Source: Anarhynchus alexandrinus (lineage: Eukaryota > Chordata > Aves > Charadriiformes > Charadriidae). From it: DNA of 64,000 nt. Position 1 is the stretch's first letter. Each line of letters opens with the position of its first letter. Shown here piece by piece: positions 39,001 through 50,700 of the stretch. The DNA lies in assembly GCA_008711295.1 (NCBI GenBank), contig VUYV01000010.1, forward strand, positions 6,127,932 through 6,191,931, written 5' to 3'. The position numbers and the translations under genes are program-made. The notes beneath the pieces are model-generated. The model was not told the origin of the DNA, did not search any database, and was given only the letters and a program-made list of their open reading frames with translations.

Positions 39001-41231
39001 TCCTCCCCCTGTCTCATGCAGTTTGAGTACAGCGTGAGCAAGAGGAAGGGTCGACCTTCGTTAGAATAAATATGAGAGGCAGTCTGCCAGAAAGATAAAC
39101 AGAAAAAGGGCTGGGTGAGAGGTGTGGAGAATCCCTAAAGCTGAGGGGCTTTGCATTCATTATCATGTTAAGTGTTTGAACGGCAAAAATACCCATCTCC
39201 ATTTTCATGTATGTTCACTTTAAAAAAAAAAAAAATCCTGCTTAATTGCTCCACTTAATTCATTAAAGGATTATAGCAAAGACTGAAGGAAAAAAAAAAG
39301 TGAAGTATGATGGGTGGTTCTGGCATCCTGCTCCAAACCATCCGTGAGTGTTTTGGAGGGAGCACAGGGTGCGAACGTGACTCCTCCGCCTGGCGCTCCT
39401 GCTCCATCCCCAGCAGTGTGGGGTGAACCCTGGTGCCCAGGAGCTTGAGCAACCCCGGCCACTGGGACCGATGGGTATCGGGAGCGCAGCCCCAGGCACT
39501 CTTCCTGGCTCAGCAGATACGAACCCTCCCCGGCGCTTCGACAGCACCGAGTCCTTTGCAGGAGGCTTTGCTGAGACCTCAAGCCACTCTCCAACCTCTT
39601 TACTTGGCTGTACGTTTGACAGACGCTCCTGACCTGTCGGTGGTACCCAGTACCAAGCCATCCCATAAACCATGGCTTTCTTTTTGTTTTATAACAGAGC
39701 TGAAACGCTGCGGCAGGAGGCAATGTGGAATGTTGCAAAATGTCCTCTGTCCTCATTTGCATTGAGCTTTAAAAGTAAACCTGGGAGGCTGCTTTATCTC
39801 TCGGGCCCATTTTTATTTGAGTTCCCAAAGTTTAGAGGTCAGGCTGATGTACGCTGTGCTGATGTGGGCCTGTCTGCAACCGCCTCTGGGCAGGGACCGT
39901 GCTGGCAGAGAAAGGGTTAGGGGAAATGGTGCTGGTGCCTGGTACAGGTGGGGAGTTTGCTGCCTGATGAAGGGGAGGGGATGGGCTGGCTGGAGGGTAA
40001 GGTTAAGGGCAGGAGAAGAGATTGGCCATCACCTCCTGAGAGCGCTTTGGTATGATCAAAGCCGGGCGGGAGCAGCGGCTTTGCAGCAGAGGAAGGGTAA
40101 AGGTAAGTCCACCTCGGTGGGACTATCTGTCCTGAGGCATGGGGGAAAGTGCTGCCATGGGCAAGGGATGGGGGGGATCTTGTAGGGCAAAGAGACGTAG
40201 GAATGGAGCTCTGCAGCTGGAGCACGTGTGTGAAATCAGCTTTAGGCTATTCCCTTGTCCGGGGGAAGGCTGGTGCCTAAACAGCCCTGAGGGACTGTGT
40301 TTGGGATGAGGCATTTGGGATGCTGTATAGGGCCCCTGCAATCAGCTCACACCCTACTGAGCAGTTTATTTGCTGGAAAGAGGTGGAGGCTGCCTTCTGT
40401 CCTGCTCCTCACGGCTTGGCAGAGCGCTTGGTTGTGGGAAGTGAGCCTGTGCACGAGGAGGCCGGGACAGCGTGGCAGTCCTCGGCGTGGGCTTCCCGTG
40501 CTGCCTGGAGCACATCGCCTTCCCAAATCAAGCTCCTGCAGAGCCTGAGGTCACCGTTTCAACACGGCTTCTTCCCAGCTGCCAGCATATCCCAAGCCAA
40601 GATGGGCTGGGGAGGGGGAGTGAGGTATTGCAACCTGTTCCCTCCGGCAGTGACGGCGTACACATGGCTCCTGAGCGATAGAGGGGGCTTTTTGGAAGCC
40701 AGGGTTTGGCCTGAAAAGGGGAGCAGAGCTCCTCACTGCTCTGGGGTACCCTCATATCAATGTGCAACACCTGGAACAGCTGGCGGGGCTCAGGCAGTGC
40801 TGAGCACAAGGGCAGCGCTCATCCCCTCTGCAGAGCATCCCGGGTTCGGCCGACCAGCCCGGCTTTCGCTCCCTTTTTTCCCTTGATTGTCCCTCTCCGA
40901 TCTTATCGCTGACCGCAGGTGGTAGCAGGCGCCTCGCAAAAAAGCCAGATCGGAGCTACAGACTTGTGCGTGTGTGAGGGGGAAACAGCAAATCATCCTT
41001 GAAACAATGTCCCTTTTCAGAGCCTTGGCTCCTGGCAGGAATAATCAGTCCTCCCTGGGCGGCTCAGCCTGGCAGCAGCACCTCTGCCTAATCCTGCCCG
41101 AGTCGGGGCAAATCTGTGGATTGCTCAGCTATGGGGTGACACGAGATGCTTCTGCAGCCCGTCAGAGGGCTTCTGGGGCTGGTTGTGGCTCTGGAGGAGG
41201 CTGGGAGGAAAGGGCAGGTGATGTGTTTGCA
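30030..41231. other. Intergenic DNA, FAT2-SPARC interval, first part
   Basis: No gene, RNA gene or clear transposon is recognised. Open frames up to about 218 codons (for example 33838-34494, minus) are low-complexity, Ser/Pro/Arg-rich and show no family pattern. The only structured element noted is a perfect-length 31-base tandem duplication at 36111-36172. Confidence 0.6.
36111..36172 (+). repeat. 31-base tandem duplication
   Basis: Two adjacent 31-base units starting CAGTGAAGAAGGGTGG differ at a single base (CACGGG versus CATGGG). A recent local duplication is the simplest explanation. Confidence 0.85.
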
Positions 41232-41295
41232 CAGGCAGGCACATCTGTATGGGCAGGCACATCTGTATGGGCGGGCACATCTGTACGGGTAGGCG
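41232..41295 (+). repeat. 18-base tandem repeat, about 3.5 copies
   Basis: The unit GGGCAGGCACATCTGTAT repeats with one or two changes per copy. The 18-base period is a multiple of three, so it gives a hexapeptide repeat (AGTSVW) in one open frame. That frame has no other sign of being a gene. Confidence 0.85.
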
Positions 41296-44200
41296 GGAGC
41301 ACTTGGGAGGGGTGGGTCGTGCTCTGCTCTGAGGGCAGCCCCCGTGGGGGATGCTGAGGGTCGATCTGGGGCAGGGATCAGGGTGCAATAAGGAATCAGC
41401 CTCAACGGTCATCCACTGCCGGGTGGGAAGAGGACTGACAACTTGTTCGTGGATACCCCGGAGCTGGAACCAAGGCAGAGATGCTGACCCTGGTGTGCTG
41501 CAGCAGCTGGTTTCAGGCAGCCCTGTGCGGACATAGATATTGGCTGCAGAACGGCTGCCCTCACCTGCAGGCAAAAAATAAAGGCGGTTCAAAGATTCTC
41601 AGGGTCTGAATAAGCCTGTTTCCTCCGAGTGGAGGAAGAGACAGCATGATCGTGCTCTTTGGAGCTTTTTGCAATAGTGCTGCTCAGATTACAGGTGTGT
41701 GTGCAGAGATTTAATTTCAGGAATTGTCAGCAGTGCACGTTCACTGGGGACTTCTTTTTGCAAGTGAATCTTGTGCTGTTTTGGGTGTAATATTCATTGT
41801 TTGAAATGCCCTCCTGGAGTTTTTCCCCTACCAACTTTTATCTGTCTCCGCCATCATAAATATCGTCTCATTTTCTCTTTCAAATGGGTCCTGGAATGAA
41901 CGCTGTGGGCTGTCTTGTACCCCAGCCTGGGGAATTCAGATTTTATTCGCTACATGCCAGGGAATTTTATTTTCCAGTAACGACTTGTGCTGTAATTGTG
42001 AACTTCCTCTTACAACAGAGATTTACCTCCCCGCTTCCCTGGTGAACACTCGCTTTGGGAATGGAGGCTGGAGCAGAGCTGGTGTTTTTCAGTGGGTTTT
42101 CTAAAGTCCCACTGAAATCCCTAGAGTTTTAGCAAAGCTGCTGCAGGACAGGGACTTGAACACCTTTTGCTGCACAACATCTGGAGGGGGAGATGCAGGA
42201 AGGGCCATCGCAGCTGGACCTGCCCCGCAGGGAGGACGGAGGGAAGGAGAGTCCCTTCTTACCTCCTCCACCCTCTACCTTCCCTCCCCAGCTCCTGTTC
42301 TCCTCTTCCTTCGCCTCCTCTCGGCAAGCTCTGACCCACAGCCTGGCCCTGGGTCACCTCCTCCTAACTGGGGATCAAAGCCAAGCTGACGCCTACGGCG
42401 CTGGCAGGGAGGGCAGCGCTGCCCTGTCGCCTGCCCCGCACGCTGCCTGCCCGACTTGTGCCTGCCAGTGTCGTCTGACGGCTGCAATTAGGACGGGAGA
42501 GGAGAGTTTACTTAGCCTGCTCCTGCCAGACCCCAGGGTGATGAAAGTTGGTTTTTAAAGGCGGCGAGATAGGGCTGGGGAGGGGATCAAAGGCATCCCG
42601 CCTGCCTACAGAAGCGGTTGGCGATGCAAAGCGCAGGGCTGCGCTCTCGGAGGCGATGCTCAGCCCTGCGCACCTCGTCCTCCCCGCCCTGCTCGTGGTT
42701 CCCCCCGACCGCAGCGNGGGCCCGCAGAGAGGTGGCTGTGGCTCCCGGTACCGGGGAGGTCTTTGGCCCCTCCTTGGGGAACACACGGCACCCCAGTGCG
42801 CCCCTTCCAGAGGCAGAGCTTCAGAAATTGCATTACCATTAAAATGCATCTTGTGCTGCCAAGCAAGCGTGGAGCAGCCTCTGTTCCCACGGACTCATTT
42901 ACCTGCTTGGAAGTGGAAAGTGTTCAGTACCTGGCGGGCTCTGCTGAGCTAATTAATTTATTTAATAACGATGCTTAGCTGCTCTCCAGGCCTACCTGCT
43001 TTGCATCCCAAAGGGTGATGATGTTTTTTAGAAATTCCCAGTGGAGATGCGCCTGGTTTATTTATATAGATAGATTTTTATTTATTTATTGTTGTTGTTC
43101 TCCATTTTGTACAGCATCTTGCACAACAGGGCTCTGGCTCCGTACCCCTGCTCTGACATGCTGTTGTCATACACATGACCGCTCCCACTGGTCTGGGGAC
43201 ACTTCTGCTCAACTGGTCTGTGAATGCTGTGGGCTCTGCCCTCTGGGAGGATAAGTCCTAGAGCCCCATGAACCAGTGGTGCTGCAGCTTGAGCTAACCA
43301 TCCAGCCTAATTAACCTGAAATCTTCCGAGGACTGCAGTCGCTAGAGGGAGACGGGGCAGCCCCTGCTGCTAGCCTGGGTGTGAATGATTCATGGGCACC
43401 CTGTTTCCCTTCCTCTCCAGTCCCCGGGAAGAAATCCAGCTGGCTCGGAGGGGTGCAGGAGGATGCCCTGCCAGCTTCCCGTCATGACTCTTGTCATCTC
43501 AGCATTGATGCTCTCAGCCGACACCTTCCCCTCAGCTGCAGCCAGCTGGAAGTAGGGACCAGGCTGTGCCCCGGACTAGGGACATGCATTTCCTAGCAGG
43601 GGTTAGGAAAGCCTTGTTACCTTACTGGGAACCTCTGTCCGTTTTTCCTGCTGCCCCTGGCAAAGCTCTTGGGGCAGCTGACTTCAGGGAGCTTGTGTCT
43701 TGTTGCAACACAAAATGGAAATGCTGATCAAGGCTGCCTTGCCTCCAGGGACAAGCAAGAAAACACGGGTGTGGGAAAAAGTCTGTTACCCTGTAGGGCA
43801 GGTGCAGGGCATGCAACTGGAATTACCCAGAGCAGTGCCCATGGAGGCACCTGGGCGCTGGGGACGCTGGCTTGCGGCTGGGGCACGGGTGCAGGTCTTG
43901 CCCTTGCTGCCCCAGGGACTGTGAAGGGGAGGAGAGGAAAAACGTGCCATGGCGGGTTTGCCCAGAGCCTGGCCAGTGCTGCGGTCTGGCGTGGGGACAT
44001 CTCTGCCGGAGCCTGGCTCCGCGGCAGAGTTTGGCAAGATCCACTCTGGCATCACCCAGCCCAAACCTTTGGTGAACCATCCTGTTCGCGTGGGGACTTC
44101 TGTGGGTAGATCCTGTCCTGAAGGAGAAGGAAAAAGCTCCCGGCACTGTGTGCTGGATGAGGGTCTTTTCCACTTGAGCTCAGCCGGGGCTGGGATGCTC

Positions 44201-47200
44201 CAGCCTCGTCAGCGTAACGAGGTGCCCGTCGCTCCCAGGGCGGGCTCGCTCGCCTGATGCCATTCCCCACGCTTTCTCTCCACTCTGCACAAGTTTGTTC
44301 TCCGCTTGGCCCTGAGACAGACCTGGGTGTTTCCGTGACTTGCACCCCCGCTTTGTGCCCCGGCGGGTTGCTCTCCTCCTCGCGTTCCCGATTCCTACCC
44401 CAAATTGCATTTTTCTCTGCCGGTGAGTCACGCGTTGTACTGTTGCAAGACTCACCTTGCCGCGACCTCTGTGGGAGCCGTGTCCCTGCATGCAGGAGCT
44501 CAGTCGGGGCGCAGTGATTCAGCTCGGATCAGAGGACTTGCGCCTCTTCCCTCTGCCCAGCTGTGTGTATCCAAGAAAGCATTTCTGCCCGGTGGGGAGT
44601 GAATCACCCAGGAGTGGCTTACCCAGCCCTGCCTGCTGCGAGCAGGAAGGGGAACGGGAGGAGAGGAGAAGGAGAACGCGGATGGGAACCCACTGGCAGG
44701 GAAACCTTCCTCCTGCACTTGGGAGCGGGGCCACTTTGCGATGCAACGCTCGGGTTTTGGGTTGCAGAGGAATAGGTGTCAAGTGGAGATGTAGCATTTG
44801 GTTGGTCTTGTATAGGCTTGCAGGCAACCCCGGCAACTGTTCTCCTGGAGCAGAGAGCAGCCGGTGCTTGTCCCGCTCCGACTGCATGGGCTGCAGCTTG
44901 TCTCCGGCCCGGTGGATTGTTCTCTGCTGATGCTTCGGGCAAGCTGGGACACGGCCACCGTGGAGAGGATGTCCGCTTTGTCATGCCTTGAGCTGATGCC
45001 GGGCTGATCTCTCTGCCCATTCCCACAGCCGCTCTCTGGAGATAGAGGCTGGGGATTTTCCAAGCAGGGGAGCTGGTATGGGGCCATCCTGCCTGCTCAG
45101 CTGTCACCTCCAACAGGCAGTGGGTTGTCACCTCCAACAGGCATTTTGAGCGGAGGGAGTGAGATTTCATTGTGTTCTTTCTGCTGTATTCTTTCATTTG
45201 CTGTGGTCTGCATTTGCTGCACACTGGCCCAGAGCAATTAAAGGCATCTAATTTAAGAAGGACGAGAATAAATATAAGTTGTGGCAATGACACAGTTTTT
45301 AAAGAAAGCCACTCGGTGAGTCTTCCTCTTTGACCTGTCTGGTTTGGTGTGCTGTAGCATGGCGGGCGTTACTCACTTGGCGCACAATAATTTTTGCACT
45401 ACCAGGTCCTGGCAGAAGGGAGCTGAAGGTAAAGCTGCTTTGGGCTCCCCAAAAAGCTGATGTGATGGATGAGTCTGGTGAGCATCTGTTTAGATGGGTT
45501 TTGCAAAAATATATCCCAATCAGGTCAGAGCGGCCTTGTGGTGTCACTGAACAACTTCCTGCACCTGTGGGTGCAGCCTGGGAGCACCTGGAGAAAGGGC
45601 AGGACCAGTGCATGGTCCCAGGCGTTGGGGACCACAGTCAGCCCACCTGTGGGCGGCCCCAGTGGGAATATCAGCTGGGATCACTGGGCCTCGCTGCTGG
45701 CTTCATTCAGTCTGCCTGAGGAACGCTCTGGACAACAGCAAAGCTGTGTCTGATCTGGAAACAGGTCCCTAGAGGACAGTGTTGATGTCCCCACCCTATG
45801 TCACATCAGACTCAGCTCATTGCCTTGATTTTCACAATGCATCGTGGCTTATCCCACCTGGCCAAGCATCCCTTATCTGATACCAAGCAGTGGCCTGTTG
45901 CCTCCTGGGTTTGGGAAGAGGGCTCCCAGCCTCCCCCCTGGTGGTGTCACCATCCTTTAGGCACCTTCTTCGTGCTGTTACCGCTGCCAGATGCATGCAC
46001 GTGCATACAGCAGGGGATCAGGCGTCCCAGGACGAGGGCTGCGAGGTGCTATGGTGATTCACTCGATCAATAACTGCAGGGGATGAATATCAGACACACA
46101 TCTCTGGGGCAAGGCAAGAGACCTTCAGCTCATCTATTTTTGGCACGGGAATCAAGTGTCCCAATAAAATCACAGGCCCTGAAAGTTAAATGATAAATCT
46201 GACACTGATAGGTGTGGGTAGGGAATTTCCTGCAAACTGCTGACTATAAACATGGTCATTAATATTATTCTGAGAGGAACTTGTTTGTGATTTATTAGAC
46301 CTGTGTGGGACAGGCCCATAGAAGACACATGGAATAAATCAGGGAAAACCCTGAAATGCCCTTGAGCTGGTTCAACCCCTGCTACTGCAGCCAGGGTGAC
46401 GGGAGCACGGCAGCCTGCAGGTAGGCTTTTCTTGGGCAGTGCTGGCCAGGATGGGATCTGCCGTCTGCTGACAGGACCTGGGATTAAGAGGAGACGTGGG
46501 CAGGAGGCTGGGAGGTGAGTTGTGATGAGCTTGGTCCTTCCCAGGACCTGAAATGGCAACGGGCTACGGCAACGTGCAGCTTTGTGCCCCGCGCTGCCAA
46601 CGGAGGATGGGGGCCGGGAGGGAGGCATGTTGCTACAGTTCTGCCATTACCACATCCAAAATTATCGTTCATATAAACAAGGCGAGCAAGCAAACCTCAG
46701 GACAAACCAGGACTCGTCTGGGGGAAGCGGGAAAAGGCAGGACCCACCAGGCGAGGGGGAGCGGGGTTGTACGGGGCTCCTTCAGGTGGTGGGGTCCTGT
46801 TGCTGGCACTGCAATTTAACCCATCTCTCCTGACTGTGCTCCGAGGCTGCTGGACGCTCCTCTAACTATGGCACGATGTGTCCAAATTTCCCCCAGTGCA
46901 GTTTGGAAGGGGAAGATGTGGATGTAAAGGAGCCGGGGGTACCTGGGGAGCAGCTCCGCTGTGCTGATGTAGGAACTTCTCCTTAGCCCCAGGAGAAGTT
47001 CCAGCAGCAATTATCTCCTGTGGGTGCCACCCAGAGTGAAGCTCTCGCTGGGTTTTGTTTCCCGGACATCTAACGACTTGCCTGAAGAAAGCTCTGCTGT
47101 AGAGCCTGCATCTCCCCACTCTGTTCATTAGTACGAGGGTTTGTGCCTGGTAGACTTGCACTCGGATGGGTGACAGCAAACGGGCTCTGCAGAGGGCACT

Positions 47201-47261
47201 GAAACAGCAAAGGGACCATCCGCCTGGGCTCCAGAGCACCCTGGGCTGGGGTTTAAAGCTA
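41296..47261. other. Intergenic DNA, FAT2-SPARC interval, middle part
   Basis: No gene is recognised. A moderately CpG-rich patch lies at about 42380-42770 and includes one undetermined base at 42717. Another GC-rich patch lies at about 43940-44600. A short 24-base tandem repeat is at 45102-45143. The open frames on both strands in these patches reflect GC content rather than coding signal. Confidence 0.6.
45102..45143 (+). repeat. Short tandem repeat, 18 identical bases with period 24
   Basis: The block TGTCACCTCCAACAGGCA occurs twice, exactly 24 bases apart. It is a small local duplication with no coding role evident. Confidence 0.85.
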
Positions 47262-47781
47262 GGCTGCATACAGCTCTGGAGCCCCCAACACAGGAAAGAC
47301 ATGGGCCTGTTTGAACTGGTCCAGGGGAGGCCACAAAGATGATCAGAGGGCTGGAGCACTTCTCCTAGGAGGACAGGCTGAGAGAGTTGGGGTTGTTCAG
47401 CCTGGAGAAGAGAAGACTCCGAGGAGACCTTATAGCCCCTTCCAGTACATAAAGGGGGCCTACAGGAGAGCTGGGGAAGGACTTTTTACCAGGGCATGTA
47501 GTGATAGGATGACGGGGAATGGCTTCAAACTGGAAGAAGGTAGATTTACATTAGATATTAGGAAGAAATTTTTCACTCTGGGGGTGATGAGGCACTGGCC
47601 CAGGTTGCCCAGAGAAGCTGTGGCTGCCCCATCCCTGGAGGTGTTCAAGGCCAGGCTGGATGGGGCTTGGAACAACCTGGGCTGGTGGGAGGTGTCCTTG
47701 CCCACGGCAGGGGGTTGGAACTAGATGATTTTCAAAGTCCCTTCCAACCTAAACCATTCTATGATTCTGTGATTCTATGTT
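47262..47781 (+). mobile_element. CR1 LINE, 3' end fragment (~520 bases)
   Basis: This is a 5'-truncated copy of chicken repeat 1 (CR1), the dominant LINE of birds. Signs include the 'GGCCACAAAGATGATCAGAGG' type block near 47330, 'TTCAGCCTGGAGAAGAGAAG' at about 47396, 'ATTAGATATTAGGAAGAAAT' at about 47551, and 'GAGGTGTTCAAGGCCAGGCT' at about 47639. The diagnostic 3' terminus, CATTCTATGATTCTGTGATTCTATG, ends at about 47779. Only the end of ORF2 and the 3' UTR are left, so it cannot move. It lies opposite in strand to FAT2 and SPARC. The left edge is approximate. Confidence 0.93.
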
Positions 47782-50700
47782 GGCATAAATTATCTTCTCA
47801 TTCAGCATCTCCACCTCCTCCAGACTCTGGTGGGCCTTTTCAGTCCATGGTTGTATAGGGGGAGGTCTAGCTCCATGGGGCCCAGTGCTGCACTGAAAAA
47901 TGAACGTTGTGCACCATCACTGCCCCAGTTGGGCTGAGGGTGGAGATTTGCCACTGAGATTTAGGAGAGGTCCTCAGGTATTAGGTGGCTTTTAGCAGGG
48001 AATTAACCTAAGAGCTTACACATCAGGACTCTGGAGGGGGTATCGGTGCTTCAGGTGGCTGAGCTGACCACTGAGGTAATCTTTCCTTCTGAGGGGCTTT
48101 CCCTGGTACCTGAAGAGCATCTCCTTTCAGTTGCATTTTCTTCCTGTTAGTTTCTTTTAATGGAAAATCAGTAATTCCGGGGACATGCTGACATGGAAAG
48201 GAAAGGAGGACAAAATCCAGGGTTTGCGCTCATGATAAATCGGGTACTCTGCTAGGGTCACGTGCATCCTCAGAGCACGAGGTTATTCCTTAATACCAGT
48301 GTCTGAACTTGTCTTTCGTAAGGAGGTAAATGACATCTTTACTGGACATGTATCTATCTGTGCTGCAGGTGAACAGCTTGAACATCCTGGGTATCAAATC
48401 AGAGGGGTAAAATCCTTGGAAATGAGGAATTCCAAGCACCAGGAGAGCAGGAATTGAGAAATAACCAGTTCCTTGGCTGGCCACAGGAAACCCAGCCTTC
48501 TGGTTAGCTTCGGCACAAGCTTTGCAGCCATGTAGGCAGGCAGATGGATGGTTGAGATCTTCTAATACGTATTGGCCAATACTGACATGGTTTGGCGTAT
48601 GTGTGCATGGGATGACTGTGAGTAGCCTAAATATGATTGTTGGGCAATAGTTTGCTGTTATACAAATCACACAGATGTTGCACAACCAGGGAGGGGTAAT
48701 TCTTCAGGTGTCCCAGTGCCTCGGCTGTGGCTCTGCTCGGCTGAGAGTCCCGCTTGAGCAACGCTGTGGGAGCACAACGCAGGGCACACAGTGCTCCTTA
48801 ATGTCGTGTCCTGTTCTAGGCACAGGGGAGAGACCCTGCACCCCGTCTCTTTTACACTGCTGTCACAGGCAGAAGGAAAAGGTGTGCCTGGGTATGTGAC
48901 ACACTGCTGGTGGGGGTGCCTGTCCTCTGTCCGTCACCCACGCCTTGTCCCCTCATTTAGCATCGGTTGGAGCTGTGCAAGTGCACAGGAGCTGTGGCTG
49001 TCCCAGACATAGGACTGCTCTCGGCTAAGCTTGGGGCCAAGTTTTTCATCCAGTTTTAAGTCTGGAGAACCTCACGCTTACAGCCCCAGGGTGGAAGGAG
49101 CCCCGGCTGGCTGCAGCTGGGAACACACCCCATCCTCTCGATGCACTCTGGCTCTGCTGCTCGCTGCTGCTGGTTAGTCTGGCCACTGAGGTGTTCAGAT
49201 GTAGATCAGCACTGGCTGATCCTTAAACAGGCCCAGATTGCTATTATTGTCCTCTTAATACTCCCTAAGCTGGTTATAGAGGAAATTCTACTTCAGACAC
49301 TACCGCGCGCTCCCCACCACTCCTCAGCACAGCTCATCGCAGTACCAGTTTCAGCAGCATGCAGGATTCCCAAATGGATAGAAAACTACAGGGCATAGCT
49401 TTGTTAGGCACTCAAAAAGGATTTCGCTCCGCAAAAGTAGAACTCTGTGTTAGGGGGAGAAATGATAAAGGGATTAGGAGTGAGTGCACCTCTGTGGCAG
49501 AAAGGGCAGCAGAGCGGTACATGAAGGTGCAGTGGAGTTGGACTCCGTGTCTGTGTGGGCACCAGTGTGAGCTCCCTGGGCTGGGGTACGGGCCAGCCCA
49601 GGGGTCCCCAGAGCTGGGAGAGGGAGAGCCGAGCCCCCTGGCTTTGTGAAGTTTTCTCTGTGCCCTCAGGAGCCCATCCCAGGGCAGATCAGCCTTTGCA
49701 GCTCCTGGGACCGAGGAAAGCCGGGACCTGTGAGGCATTGCTGACAGTGACTAAACCCTCAGGTGAGGGGAAGAGCCCTCAGCCCACCACTTCTTTTGGC
49801 TGCATCCCTGAGGGCCCCGATTCAGGGTTGCTTTAAACCACTAAGTCCAAGGGGCTTAATGTGGACAGCAGGTACCTGCTGGGGTAGACTCCACTCCGGG
49901 TGTGCAGGGGTGGTTTCAGGGGTAAACCAGGTAAATGACTGTGCTGGGCACGCGCCGTGGATGTGGTTGTGAACCCTGGGAAGCAGGACACCCATCAGGG
50001 CAGGTGCCTTGGGCCAAGGCTGGTGTATATTGAGGGACAGGCCCTAGTTTCCAAAAACACGTGCGTTGAGGCAAAGCTGGCAGTGGTAGTAGAGAGCAGG
50101 GCAGGCCAGGAGGCTTTCTGCAGCACCCAGACGGCCAGGGTGAGCTCTGAAGCCCCGGCTGAATGTGGTCCGACATATTCAGCATAGCGTGTGTGCACGG
50201 ACATCAGCCCCCCAGCACACGGCGGGGACATTTGCTTCTCAGCTACAGGATTTGAAATTCTTCTGCTCTTTGTTTGCTGGGAGAACCGGAGAATACGTGG
50301 ATCCTCATGAGCTCTGATATCTCTGATTTATCTCCTTCCTCTAAATGCCTGAGATCATTAAGGACAGGGGAAAGAAAGCCTCTTATCTGACTGCCAGCAG
50401 CACTGAAAGGGCCCTCTATATTACCTTGTGGTTTATAATTTCCAAAGTATTTCTGTCCGAATTTACCAGAGGACAGAGAGGTTGTAGGGAACACAGAAAC
50501 ACAAACAGCATAGGCACAGCTTGCTCTTGCTTATACAGGAATGGAGCAGCATTCGGAAGGCAATTAGAGCACGGGTTTTTAGCGGGCACGGGGGCACCAG
50601 ATGGACAAACACCTTGTAAACTCTTAACGTGGATGTACCTGGCCAAAGACTTTTTCTGCTCTGGAGTTATGCATGTGTGGACTGCACAAACACAGTGTAA

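Noticed and set aside
41232..41295. Regular 18-base repeats considered as a CRISPR-like array
   Set aside because: The copies are directly adjacent with no spacers and the genome is a vertebrate; it is a simple tandem repeat.
44619..45293. 224-codon minus-strand open frame
   Set aside because: No domain is recognisable, it crosses a local tandem repeat, and it is one of several overlapping frames in a GC-rich patch.
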